Positions 1 through 7,730 of a stretch of 22,854 nt of DNA are shown here, piece after piece. This DNA is from an uncultured Veillonella sp. GTDB taxonomy: Bacteria; Bacillota; Negativicutes; Veillonellales; Veillonellaceae. A model generated the notes under the pieces. The model saw only the letters and a list, made by a program, of their open reading frames with translations, was not told where the DNA came from and did no database searches. Both the position numbers and the translations under genes were made by a program. The stretch lies in contig CAAEOZ010000259.1 of the NCBI GenBank assembly GCA_900757715.1, positions 1 to 22,854 on the forward strand, in the 5' to 3' direction. Position 1 is the first letter of the stretch. Every line of letters begins with the position of its first letter.

Positions 1-218
1 CGGAAAAACGCGTTGTATATCTTACATTTTCTACGGTCGGTGGTAAAAGCACATCAGTCACAATTAGTGCTCCTCGTGCTGGAATTACTTTACAAGATGT
101 TAAAACAGCGGCTAATGCGTTAGTGGCTAATAAAGTCATTCTTGGTGCTGGTGATGCAGAATTAGCAGCATTTACTACGGCTCGCGAAGTAAAGACACAA
201 ACTACTGAATTGCAATAG
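1..218 (+). CDS. DUF2922 family protein, 3' end only
   Basis: The first complete codon is at position 3 and the gene stops with TAG at 216-218, leaving 71 residues; the true start lies outside the window. The visible protein runs EKRVVYLTFSTVGGKSTSVT, then GITLQDVKTAANALVANKVI and a C-terminal REVKTQTTELQ. This pattern (a short beta pair, then 'aDVKxAmxxxIaxxv', then a polar tail) matches the small DUF2922 family of about 70 residues common in Firmicutes, often next to a DUF1659 gene. The function of the family is unknown. A strong terminator follows 47 bases downstream, so this is the end of its transcript and it is unrelated to the exbB operon. Confidence 0.75.
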   Translation, partial: EKRVVYLTFSTVGGKSTSVTISAPRAGITLQDVKTAANALVANKVILGAGDAELAAFTTAREVKTQTTELQ

Positions 219-265
219 TACTGATTATGTACGATGTGATTTTGTTAGTGGAAATATAATTTAAT

Positions 266-300
266 AAAAAGAGACCTTGATCAAAGCAAGGTCTCTTTTT
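266..300 (+). terminator. Intrinsic terminator after the DUF2922 gene
   Basis: AAAAAGAGACCTTG at 266-279 is perfectly complementary to CAAGGTCTCTTTTT at 287-300, with a 7-base loop. The A-run/T-run arrangement would work in both directions. Confidence 0.9.
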
Positions 301-420
301 GTGTTGCAATTGAGATGTAAGTTCAAAATTATTTCAGGTTTATAATTTATAATATCCTTTATAATGACTGGTATTTATATGATGTTGGAAAATATAGTAT
401 GATATGGTAGACTTATTAAG

Positions 421-435
421 TGATTTTGATTATCG
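421..435 (+). promoter_or_regulatory. Candidate Fur box upstream of exbB
   Basis: The sequence TGATTTTGATTATCG matches the 7-1-7 Fur consensus TGATAAT-N-ATTATCA at 11 of 14 positions. A possible weak promoter (TTGGAA at 385-390, 17-base spacer, TAGACT at 408-413) would place transcription start close to this site, which fits repression. The 301-523 gap is otherwise AT-rich and shows no gene. The match is by eye in an AT-rich region, so chance occurrence is possible. Confidence 0.45.
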
Positions 436-523
436 TTTTGATGCAACTTGATTTATTTAAAACTAGTTTAGTAGGGGAGAAAATAAGTTTATAGAATTAA
501 GCTGTTAATAAAGGAGGTTTACG

Positions 524-1135
524 ATGAAAGAGGCTTGGGAATTATTCTTACATGGTGGATTTGTTATGTGGCCGTTACTAGTGGCCCTTATCATTGCCGT
601 AGCTATAGCGATTGAACGTATAGCTTATTATCGACAATTGAAGCGGGAAATGTTTGCTCTGAATGATGCATTAGAAGGGAGCGAAATGAACTGGCAATCC
701 TTATTAACTACCTTAGAATCTAAATATACAGCTAATATTTCGTATAATCTACCTCGCGTGCTTGGACAGTGTCAGGATCGTAATGTATTGCAGTCTAAAA
801 TGGAGGATATGGTGGCCCATGTTTATACGCACGCTTCTCGTGGCCTTGATTGGCTCTCTACCATTGTTACGATAGCACCATTATTAGGCTTGCTTGGTAC
901 TGTAACGGGTATGATTGGTGCCTTTCAGGTATTCGGTGCTGACGGTGCGGTACCTACTGCTATTACCGGTGGTGTGGGGGAAGCCCTTGTCGCAACTGCT
1001 TCCGGGCTTTGCGTGGCTATTGTAGCGTTATGTTTCCATGCTGCATTTACCCATCATGTACGCATGACGATATCTCGTTTAGAAGATTCATTTTCTCGTG
1101 TTTTAGATTCTTATGATCGGGGGCATGCTGCATGA
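524..1135 (+). CDS. exbB: ExbB/TolQ/MotA-family proton channel protein
   Basis: This inner-membrane subunit forms the proton channel that, with ExbD, energises TonB for transport across the outer membrane. The 203-residue protein has the family's three membrane segments: about 13-31, then two in the conserved channel region about 113-172. Hallmarks are APLLGLLGTVTGMIGAF at 118-134 and GGVGEALVATASGLCVAI at 149-166. Length is slightly short of E. coli ExbB but normal for the family. The start is set by AAAGGAGG about 6 bases upstream of ATG. It is the first gene of exbB-exbD-tonB and overlaps exbD by four bases (ATGA), suggesting translational coupling. A Fur-like site lies about 90 bases upstream. 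TolQ is an alternative name, but the adjacent tonB and receptor favour ExbB. Confidence 0.93.
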   Translation: MKEAWELFLHGGFVMWPLLVALIIAVAIAIERIAYYRQLKREMFALNDALEGSEMNWQSLLTTLESKYTANISYNLPRVLGQCQDRNVLQSKMEDMVAHVYTHASRGLDWLSTIVTIAPLLGLLGTVTGMIGAFQVFGADGAVPTAITGGVGEALVATASGLCVAIVALCFHAAFTHHVRMTISRLEDSFSRVLDSYDRGHAA

Positions 1136-1536
1136 AACGAATGAGTCGTATGGAGGGAGAAAAGCCTACTTTAATGGTTATTCCTATGATTGATATCATC
1201 TTTTTCTTGCTCGTATTTTTTATGATTAGCACCATATATACAATTCCACAACAATCCTTATCTATTATGCTGCCAAAAACGAAAACGCAGCAGTCCGCTG
1301 AGTTGCGCCCGGTTTTAATTGATTTTGAAAAATCTGGGCAGCTGATGATAGATGATGGGTATGTGACGAAAGAACAGCTTATTAGCTCTGTGAAAGCCAA
1401 GATTGGAGAGAATAAAAATCAAAATTTCCTTATTCGTGCCGATAAGGATTTGAGCTATGGCAAGGTCGTGGAGTTAATGGATGATATGAAAGTAGCCGGC
1501 GCTGTAAGTATTAGTATTGCCACTGTTAATAAATAG
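1132..1536 (+). CDS. exbD: ExbD/TolR-family biopolymer transport protein
   Basis: This is the partner of ExbB in the TonB motor; it has one N-terminal membrane anchor and a periplasmic domain. The 134-residue protein shows the expected anchor at about 13-35 (VIPMIDIIFFLLVFFMIST), including the conserved membrane Asp21 that carries protons in this family. The periplasmic part ends with the usual ADKDLSYGKVVELMDDMKVAGAVSISIAT segment of ExbD/TolR proteins. The ATG overlaps the exbB stop. tonB follows eight bases after its stop, so the three genes are almost certainly one transcript. Confidence 0.93.
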   Translation: MKRMSRMEGEKPTLMVIPMIDIIFFLLVFFMISTIYTIPQQSLSIMLPKTKTQQSAELRPVLIDFEKSGQLMIDDGYVTKEQLISSVKAKIGENKNQNFLIRADKDLSYGKVVELMDDMKVAGAVSISIATVNK

Positions 1537-1544
1537 GTGATGCT

Positions 1545-2348
1545 ATGACAAAAAAATATGTAGATGTGTGGAAATATCCACATATGACCTATAAAAAAGC
1601 TTTTGTTATTGCTACTATTATCAGTATTATTACGGTTGGTGTTGCTTTTATTTCCTTTTCTGATTATATCGAATCTCAAATGACCGGATCTTTGCAAATT
1701 AATTTTCTAACGGAACAGGAAGCGGAGAAACAAGTAGAAGAAATTAAAGAGCAGATTAAAGAAGAGAAGGTTCATGAGCTTCAACACCAAAAAGAATTGG
1801 AAAATAATAAAGTTCAATCTGATAACGGTGGAGCCGGTCATGGAGGACAAAATGGAAACTCTGCTGTTCCTACAAAAAGTGATATAAGTCCGTCTAGTCA
1901 ACAAGCGAGTGTTGGTGAAACAGGTACTATTAAACAATCTTCTGTCGGTAGCAATACGGGGAGTGGACTTGTCGGGCCTGAAGGTCCTGGAATTGGATAT
2001 GCATCGACAGGAAGCGGAGAAGGGCTCAGTGATCGTGAAGGCACCGGGGGTACCGAAGTAGATGTCGGTGGTGGCGGTACATTTAGTTATGATGGATATT
2101 GGAGTAATTTACAAAGTGCAATTAATAGTAATTACCCTACAGATGCATACACTATGGGAATTCAAGGTGATGTAACACTAAGAATTTATTTTGCCCCAGG
2201 TGGTAGTGTTGCCAGTGTGGAAGTTCTTAATTCTGATGATCCTATGTTATCAGAGCATGCTATGGAATATGCTCATAGTGTGGGTGGCGCTGAAAATTCT
2301 ACAGGTACACAACAATATGCAGATATCACAATTCACTATAATTTATAA
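1545..2348 (+). CDS. tonB: TonB-like energy transducer with Gly/Ser-rich linker
   Basis: The protein would link the ExbB/ExbD motor to outer-membrane receptors. It has 267 residues: a cytoplasmic N-terminus, one membrane anchor at about 20-38, a strongly charged Glu/Lys stretch at about 57-88 that looks like a coiled coil, a Gly/Ser/Thr-rich linker at about 92-180, and a C-terminal domain at about 181-267. The C-terminal segment DVTLRIYFAPGGSVASVEVLNSDD followed by a predicted helix and ADITIHYNL fits a TonB-type domain (beta, beta, helix, beta). The usual Pro-Glu/Pro-Lys periplasmic linker is absent. Position directly after exbB-exbD and 166 bases before a TonB-dependent receptor supports the role. 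The C-terminal assignment rests on pattern and context, not on a strict motif. A terminator follows. Confidence 0.82.
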   Translation: MTKKYVDVWKYPHMTYKKAFVIATIISIITVGVAFISFSDYIESQMTGSLQINFLTEQEAEKQVEEIKEQIKEEKVHELQHQKELENNKVQSDNGGAGHGGQNGNSAVPTKSDISPSSQQASVGETGTIKQSSVGSNTGSGLVGPEGPGIGYASTGSGEGLSDREGTGGTEVDVGGGGTFSYDGYWSNLQSAINSNYPTDAYTMGIQGDVTLRIYFAPGGSVASVEVLNSDDPMLSEHAMEYAHSVGGAENSTGTQQYADITIHYNL

Positions 2349-2356
2349 GTATAATG

Positions 2357-2390
2357 AAAAACTAGTGTCTTTATGGATACTAGTTTTTTT
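2357..2390 (+). terminator. Intrinsic terminator after tonB
   Basis: AAAAACTAGT at 2357-2366 pairs with ACTAGTTTTTT at 2379 onward, extended inward by three pairs including one G-U, and ends in a run of seven T. It separates exbB-exbD-tonB from the receptor gene. Confidence 0.8.
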
Positions 2391-2427
2391 ATATGTATAT
2401 ATATTACTTTGATAACATAAAATAATA

Positions 2428-2456
2428 TTGATAGTTATTCCTGATGAATATATAAT
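2428..2456 (+). promoter_or_regulatory. Sigma-A-type promoter of the receptor gene, with overlapping inverted repeat
   Basis: TTGATA at 2428-2433 and TATAAT at 2451-2456 are separated by 17 bases, close to consensus. An imperfect inverted repeat at 2421-2439 (outer arms AATAA/TTATT around a 9-base centre) covers the -35 element and could be a repressor site; it matches the Fur consensus only weakly. Confidence 0.7.
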
Positions 2457-2514
2457 TGAGATTAGATATCGTTTTATACTATTAAAGCCCTAATATATTT
2501 TCTGGAGGTGTGTG

Positions 2515-4578
2515 ATGAAAAAGTCATGGGCAGCACTATTGTGTGTTGTATATCTAACGTCTGTTGCAGGTGTGGTAGGTGCAGAAAATAATAGTTCTAC
2601 AAGTGTAGATAGTGTGAATGAATCTCAAAATACTGTAAGTGATGAGCAGTCAAGACGCATGAAAGATATTACGGTTACGGCTACTCGTACGGAGGCATTA
2701 GTTCGCGATGTGCCAATTGCGACAACGATTATTTCACAAGAAGAAATTAAAGATCGCCAATATCGTAATTTAGAGCAAGCCTTACAAAGTGTGCCAGGCG
2801 TTGCTTTCAGCACCGATGCTCATGGTGGACAAAATATTACGATGCGTGGCGCCGAATCTCGTCATACATTAATTCTTATTGATGGACGACGTGTTACGGG
2901 AGAGTTGACGAAAACGAGAGCTAATGCCATGGGCTGGCTTCGTCAAGGCATGGATAATGTGGAACGCATTGAAATAATTCGTGGTCCGTCGAGTGCCCTT
3001 TATGGTTCCGAGGCGAACGGTGGGGTTATTAATATTATTACAAAGCAATCCAGAAAGCCAAGTGTAGAGGTTAATACTGAAATCTCTCGGCGTGATGCAT
3101 CGAGTGCGACGGGATATAACTTCAATGTATTGGCTCGTAGCGGACAACAAGGAAAGTGGAACGGGTCGATCGGTGCCGGTATTCGCAGAAATATAGCGGG
3201 AAATAATGATTCTGGATCGGATAATAACTATCATGGTGACAGGATACCGCTTCATTTTGACGTATCTTATCAAGCAGGAAAAAGGGATAAATTTTCCTTC
3301 TTTATAGATCGAGAAACTGAAGATCTAGATATGAACACGAGAAATAGAGGTGGTTTAACTCAATCCGTTGATAAGAATACGACTACTACAAGTACAGGTC
3401 TTCGTTGGAATGGTCGTCGCGGGCGGTCATCGCTTATGGTGCAGTCTTACTACAATCATTACAAAGACACCTATGATCAATATAAGCGCACGGGTGGCAT
3501 AAAAAAATTATCCATTTGGGATGAATATTATAATAAAGAATGGATTACAGATGCACAGGTTAACACATCAATCGATAAGAAGAATCTCTTGACTTATGGC
3601 GTTCAATTCCGCCGTCAAGAAGCGATTAGTACGCGTATTAATAACGGCTCCATTGCATGGTCGAGAACTCGAGAAGGCATTACAGATACCGCGGGTAAGG
3701 CAACCATTAATTACGGTAGTTACTTTGTGCAACATCAATGGAAACCTAGTCGTAAATGGATAATTATTCCTGCGGTTCGCTACGATACGTCAAATACATT
3801 TGATAGCCATTGGTCGCCTAAGATTGGTGTTACCTATAAAGCAAATGATAGTCTTCGCTTTAAAATGAACTACGGTGCAGGCTATTCCACACCTGGTATG
3901 ACGGAAATGTATCATCATTGGCTTATGGCATCTAATGTACCGAGAGGGCGATTAGGGACTTTCGATATATATTTGCAAGGTAATCCTAATTTGAAACCTG
4001 AAAGCTCTTATAACTTTGATTTCTCCGTAGAAAAAGATTGGAAACGGACAAATGTTAAGGCGTCCTACTTCCACAATGTGATTAAAAATTATATTGAAAG
4101 CGGTACCAATCGTATTGATATGGCAAATCGCCGTATTTATATTTCGTATTCCAATTTACCTCGTGCTGTATTGCAAGGTGTAGAATTATCTGTAAATCAT
4201 AAACTCAATGATAAATGGGATGTATTCGGTAACTATACTTATTTGGATGCAAAGAATGACGTTACTCATAATCGTCTTTTAAACCGTGGTCGTCATGTAT
4301 TTAGTGGTGGTGTTAATTATCATCAAGGCCGTTGGACTGGTGCGTTCTGGGGTAACTATTACATTAACTACCTCGATGGCATCGATGCTATCGTTGTTAA
4401 CCCACGTCTCAGTATCCCGAAAAAGAAAAATATTCAAACTTGGAACGTCATGGTTACTCGTCAGTTGAATGACAATGCATCCATGTATGTAGGGGTTGAA
4501 AATATATTTGGTGAAAAACAAGACTTACGGGATATTCATGGCGCCACTTATCGCATGGGTCTTAACTTGCGTATGTAA
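2515..4578 (+). CDS. TonB-dependent outer-membrane receptor (CirA/FepA-like)
   Basis: This is an outer-membrane beta barrel with a plug that imports a bound iron complex, heme or cobalamin using TonB energy. The protein has 687 residues: a signal peptide (MKKSW, a hydrophobic core to about 21, cleavage near GAENN), a TonB-box-like DITVTATR at 51-58, and a plug at about 60-177 with LEQALQSVPGV, ITMRGAESRHTLILIDGRR, VERIEIIRGPSSALYGSEANGGVINIITK. The rest is barrel, with late receptor motifs (LKPESSYNFDFSVEK, GVENIFGEK). The last residue is Met rather than the common terminal Phe. GGAGGTG at 2504-2510 fits the ATG at 2515 better than the in-frame GTG at 2512. It has its own promoter. The ABC importer downstream suggests substrate handover, but the ligand cannot be named from sequence. 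Confidence 0.93.
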   Translation: MKKSWAALLCVVYLTSVAGVVGAENNSSTSVDSVNESQNTVSDEQSRRMKDITVTATRTEALVRDVPIATTIISQEEIKDRQYRNLEQALQSVPGVAFSTDAHGGQNITMRGAESRHTLILIDGRRVTGELTKTRANAMGWLRQGMDNVERIEIIRGPSSALYGSEANGGVINIITKQSRKPSVEVNTEISRRDASSATGYNFNVLARSGQQGKWNGSIGAGIRRNIAGNNDSGSDNNYHGDRIPLHFDVSYQAGKRDKFSFFIDRETEDLDMNTRNRGGLTQSVDKNTTTTSTGLRWNGRRGRSSLMVQSYYNHYKDTYDQYKRTGGIKKLSIWDEYYNKEWITDAQVNTSIDKKNLLTYGVQFRRQEAISTRINNGSIAWSRTREGITDTAGKATINYGSYFVQHQWKPSRKWIIIPAVRYDTSNTFDSHWSPKIGVTYKANDSLRFKMNYGAGYSTPGMTEMYHHWLMASNVPRGRLGTFDIYLQGNPNLKPESSYNFDFSVEKDWKRTNVKASYFHNVIKNYIESGTNRIDMANRRIYISYSNLPRAVLQGVELSVNHKLNDKWDVFGNYTYLDAKNDVTHNRLLNRGRHVFSGGVNYHQGRWTGAFWGNYYINYLDGIDAIVVNPRLSIPKKKNIQTWNVMVTRQLNDNASMYVGVENIFGEKQDLRDIHGATYRMGLNLRM

Positions 4579-4674
4579 TAGTGAGATATTAATGTACGCA
4601 TGAAATGCTGAGGCCTTAATGTATGAATGAAATAGATGCGTATGTATTGGCGTATGTAATATAGTGGCATTAAT
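4569..4674 (+). repeat. Degenerate short direct repeats after the receptor gene
   Basis: GCGTATGTAATA occurs at the end of the receptor gene (about 4570) and again at about 4651. The pattern TTAATGTA-NNN-ATGAAAT occurs at 4589-4606 and 4616-4633, a 27-base period. No gene, clear promoter or terminator was seen in 4579-4721. Confidence 0.5.
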
Positions 4675-4721
4675 TTGAAACTATAATGTATGAGGTTTAG
4701 CTTGCATAAGTAATCTGCGAG

Positions 4722-5705
4722 GTGATCATTATCAATAAGCCGTTATTATGTTTATTGGGGATTGTTTCCGTTGTGGGAGCTTTTACTACGGTTATGAGCT
4801 TTGAAGGCAAGCGAGAGGTATTCAGCGAGGCAGGTGCTATTCAGATTGAAGATGATACGAAGCAAATTGTGTCGTTGCCAAGTGTAGCAAGTCGTGTAGT
4901 ATCTATTTCTTCGGCGGATAGTGAATTACTCATCGCTTTAGGTGTTAGCCCCGTAGGCGTAGTAAATTCAAGGGAGTTACCGGCAGAGGTGCAGGCTAAA
5001 ATTGCACAGTATCCGAATATGAATAGTGCTGTATCTCCAAGTATTGAACGAATTATTATGTCCGACCCGAATCTCGTTATCGGCATCGCAATGCCGTTTC
5101 AAACGGCATTGCGCAAAGCTTTTAATGCGAATCATATTCCTAGCTTTTACCATTTATCCTCCAATTATGATGACATCATGGACCATATTCGACATGTGGG
5201 AATCATGACCGGTCGTGATAGGGAGGCAAATGCGCTGGTCCGGAAATATAATGATATCTTAGAGGCAATCATACAGCGCCATAAAGATGAGTCTGCACCG
5301 CGTGTCCTCATCGTTTTTGGGACACCTACAAGTTACCAACTAGCCTCCAGTAAAACATATGTGGGAGATATTTTTCAAAGATTAGGGGCAAAAAATGTGG
5401 CTGATGTATATTTGCCGCAAGATGTATCGGAGAATGCTTTGGATGGATATATTCCGCTTAATCTGGAGACGATGGCAGTTCTTGATTGTGACAAGGTTAT
5501 CTTGATTAATCATGGCAGTAGCGGTGAGAAAGATATAGCAGCTTTTAAAAAGGCTTTTAAAACGCCGGCATGGCAGAATGTACCTGCTGTTGCTAATGGG
5601 AATATAGAGGTCTTGCCAGGTCCGTTGTTTGCGTCGGTGCCGACCGCTCGAATGGATCAAGTGTTATTATATGCGGAAAAGGTGTTATATGGACAATCTC
5701 ATTAA
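4722..5705 (+). CDS. Periplasmic substrate-binding protein of a BtuF/FepB-type ABC importer
   Basis: This protein would capture the imported ligand in the periplasm and deliver it to the permease encoded next. Read from GTG it has 327 residues: a hydrophobic signal segment at about 7-25 without a clear lipobox, then a class III binding protein. Family features are ASRVVSISSADSELLIALGVSPVGV near the N-terminus, PSIERIIMSDPNLVIG, ANHIPSFYHLSSNYDDIMDHIRHVGIMTGR and a C-terminal PAWQNVPAVANGNIEVLPG. The start is uncertain: the GTG at 4722 lies inside the apparent Shine-Dalgarno sequence GAGGTGATC (4719-4727). An ATT at 4728 or ATC at 4731 would be better spaced and gives an N-terminus (M)NKPLLCLLG typical of a signal peptide. 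It overlaps the permease gene by 17 bases. Confidence 0.88.
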   Translation: MIIINKPLLCLLGIVSVVGAFTTVMSFEGKREVFSEAGAIQIEDDTKQIVSLPSVASRVVSISSADSELLIALGVSPVGVVNSRELPAEVQAKIAQYPNMNSAVSPSIERIIMSDPNLVIGIAMPFQTALRKAFNANHIPSFYHLSSNYDDIMDHIRHVGIMTGRDREANALVRKYNDILEAIIQRHKDESAPRVLIVFGTPTSYQLASSKTYVGDIFQRLGAKNVADVYLPQDVSENALDGYIPLNLETMAVLDCDKVILINHGSSGEKDIAAFKKAFKTPAWQNVPAVANGNIEVLPGPLFASVPTARMDQVLLYAEKVLYGQSH

Positions 5706-6690
5706 TGTGCAGGAACGTCGGGGCTTACGCGTTTTTGTGGCCGCGCTGATTCTGTTAATAGCAGGTGTGTTGCTGAGTATGAAATTGGGCGCTGTTCCAT
5801 TAACTTGGGGCGAACTATACCAAATCATAACGGGTAGCGACACATCGAAAATTGGTCAAATTATCATGACTATACGCTTACCACGTGTTGTAGTGGGCTT
5901 TTTAGCGGGCATGAATCTTGCCTTAGCTGGCGTGATTTTACAAGGTATCTTGCGAAATCCTTTGGCGGATCCTGGAATTATTGGCATTACCTCTGGCGGT
6001 GCTTTGGCGGCTATGATTATTATGATTCTCATGCCTACTTACGTTATGCTTGTTCCTATTGGCGCTTTTGTTGGTGCGTTAGCAGCATCGTTTTTGGTTT
6101 ATGGGATTTCTTGGCAAGGTGGGCTCAATCCGTTGCGCCTTATCTTGGCCGGTGTGGCTGTAGCTGCTTTTTTCGGCGGATTTAATACGATTCTATCCGT
6201 ATTTTATCCGGATCGTGTTCAAGGAACGGTGAGCTGGATGGCAGGTGGTTTTGTAGGGCGCAGCTGGGATGATGTAATGATGATCTGGCCTTATACGGCT
6301 ATAGGAATTATTGGATCTATGATATCTATCAGATGGCTTACATTGCTTAGTTTAGGCGATGATACGGCGCGCACTTTAGGTGTGCATGTTGAAAGATGTC
6401 GATTGTCCTTACTCGTATTAGCTTCTTTATTAGCCGCATCAGCGGTGAGCGTGTCGGGAATGTTGGGATTTGTAGGCCTTATCGTGCCTCATGTGGCGCG
6501 TCTCATTGTAGGTGTGGATTATCGTTATTTGATTCCTACGTCTATGGTTTTTGGTGGCATATTAATTGTTTATGCCGATACTTTGGCGCGCATGATGATT
6601 GCGCCTGGTGAAATCCCTGTAGGCGTACTGATGAGCTTTTTGGGTGCTCCATTCTTCTTGTATCTATTGAAAGGGGTGGGGCGAAGATGA
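5689..6690 (+). CDS. FecCD-family ABC transporter permease
   Basis: This inner-membrane permease of the iron complex/heme/cobalamin importer class works as a dimer with the binding protein before it and the ATPase after it. From the ATG at 5689 it has 333 residues, the normal family length, with about ten membrane segments. Diagnostic motifs are RLPRVVVGFLAGMNLALAGV, LQGILRNPLADPGIIGITSGG, and SGMLGFVGLIVPHVARLIVG. The frame is open further upstream, but AAGGTG just before 5689 and the family length favour this ATG. It overlaps the binding-protein gene by 17 bases and the ATPase gene by four, pointing to one coupled operon. Confidence 0.92.
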   Translation: MDNLINVQERRGLRVFVAALILLIAGVLLSMKLGAVPLTWGELYQIITGSDTSKIGQIIMTIRLPRVVVGFLAGMNLALAGVILQGILRNPLADPGIIGITSGGALAAMIIMILMPTYVMLVPIGAFVGALAASFLVYGISWQGGLNPLRLILAGVAVAAFFGGFNTILSVFYPDRVQGTVSWMAGGFVGRSWDDVMMIWPYTAIGIIGSMISIRWLTLLSLGDDTARTLGVHVERCRLSLLVLASLLAASAVSVSGMLGFVGLIVPHVARLIVGVDYRYLIPTSMVFGGILIVYADTLARMMIAPGEIPVGVLMSFLGAPFFLYLLKGVGRR

Positions 6691-7475
6691 GTGTGTTAAC
6701 AGTCGATAATATAACGGTAGGCTATGGAAAACGATTGATACTGGAAAATCAATCCATCGTCTTTGATAAACCGGAAATAATATCTATTATCGGTCCAAAT
6801 GGTTCGGGAAAATCAACGTTTTTGAAAGCTTTGGCCCGACTTATTAAGCTAAAACAAGGCACCATATCGCTGGATGAAAAATCTTTACATTCGTGGAATA
6901 CAAAGGAATTAGCGCGCCATATAGCTTTGTTGCCGCAAATTACGACAGCCCCTGAAGGAATGTTAGTTGAGCAGTTGGTTCGATCTGGACGAAATCCGTA
7001 TGTATCGATTTTTAAGGAACTATCTGATGCGGATTTAGCTGCTGTGGAGCAGGCGATGAAATGTACAGATGTATGGAAATATCGGTATCGGCACATAGGG
7101 GAACTATCCGGAGGAGAACGGCAACGCGTATGGCTTTCATTAAGTCTGGCTCAAGAACCGAATATTTTACTCCTCGATGAACCGACTACTTATCTCGATA
7201 GTCGCCATCAAATTGAGTTGATGGAATTGGTTAAACGGACACAGCGAGAACGAAATATCATGGTCGTTATGGTGCTACATGATTTGAATCTAGCTTTGCG
7301 CTATAGCGATCGTATTATTGCCATCAAAGAGGGGGCTATCGTAGGTGATGGAGCTCCGCATATGATGATGACCGCAGAAAATCTAGCGAATTGGTTCGGC
7401 ATTAAAGCGGATATTTTACAAAGTCCTCGCAGTGAAGAAACATGTCCTATTTGTGTACCGTATGGCCTTGCTTAA
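6687..7475 (+). CDS. ABC transporter ATPase (FepC/HmuV/BtuD type)
   Basis: The protein is the cytoplasmic ATPase powering the FecCD-type importer. The 262-residue sequence has Walker A GPNGSGKST at 36-44, a Q-loop LLPQ at 81-84, signature LSGGERQR at 140-147, Walker B ILLLDEP at 160-166 and the H-loop His at about 198 (VLHDLN). The C-terminus ends with CPICVPYGLA, a short Cys-containing tail seen in variants of this subfamily; its role is unknown. The ATG overlaps the permease stop. A terminator lies 27 bases after its stop codon, closing the operon that begins at the binding protein. Confidence 0.93.
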   Translation: MSVLTVDNITVGYGKRLILENQSIVFDKPEIISIIGPNGSGKSTFLKALARLIKLKQGTISLDEKSLHSWNTKELARHIALLPQITTAPEGMLVEQLVRSGRNPYVSIFKELSDADLAAVEQAMKCTDVWKYRYRHIGELSGGERQRVWLSLSLAQEPNILLLDEPTTYLDSRHQIELMELVKRTQRERNIMVVMVLHDLNLALRYSDRIIAIKEGAIVGDGAPHMMMTAENLANWFGIKADILQSPRSEETCPICVPYGLA

Positions 7476-7501
7476 ATAGAGGAACTTAAGTGCCATATAC
7501 C

Positions 7502-7523
7502 TAGCTGATTGGCAGCTATTTTT
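7502..7523 (+). terminator. Intrinsic terminator after the iron-type importer operon
   Basis: TAGCTG at 7502-7507 pairs with CAGCTA at 7513-7518 around the loop ATTGG, followed directly by five T. Confidence 0.75.
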
Positions 7524-7584
7524 AGCGAGATGTACACAATAGCAAAAAAAGTCCATTACGAAAATCGCATACTGTTTATACCTT

Positions 7585-7616
7585 AAAGAGGCCCCACCTG
7601 TGGTGAGGGTCTCTTT
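7585..7616 (+). terminator. Second terminator-like hairpin upstream of dedA
   Basis: AAAGAG at 7585-7590 pairs with CTCTTT at 7611-7616, and the inner arms CCC/GGG and CACC/GGTG extend the stem with a G-U pair and a bulge. The T-run after it is poor, so it may be a backup terminator or, because the A-run is upstream, may act mainly on the other strand. Confidence 0.45.
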
Positions 7617-7651
7617 ATTATGGTAAAATATATGGTGTACCAAATGGTTGG

Positions 7652-7691
7652 GTGAAATTTTCACGAAAACGATGTACTGGAATTAGTACAT
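7652..7691 (+). promoter_or_regulatory. Two short inverted repeats upstream of dedA (candidate operators)
   Basis: GTGAAA-T-TTTCAC at 7652-7664 is a perfect 6-1-6 inverted repeat. ATGTACT-GGAATT-AGTACAT at 7672-7691 is a perfect 7-6-7 one. Both lie within 80 bases of the dedA start. No convincing promoter hexamers were found here, so the role is open. Confidence 0.4.
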
Positions 7692-7730
7692 TATAGAACC
7701 CGGATGGGAATTATTTAATGAGGTAAAACA

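Noticed and set aside
4682..4687. TATAAT upstream of the binding-protein gene as a promoter
   Set aside because: No -35-like hexamer stands 16-18 bases upstream and no extended -10, so it was not called.
5629..5688. Longer permease start upstream of 5689
   Set aside because: The added residues (MRRCRPLEWIKCYYMRKRCY) are the out-of-frame end of the binding-protein gene, and family length fits the ATG at 5689.
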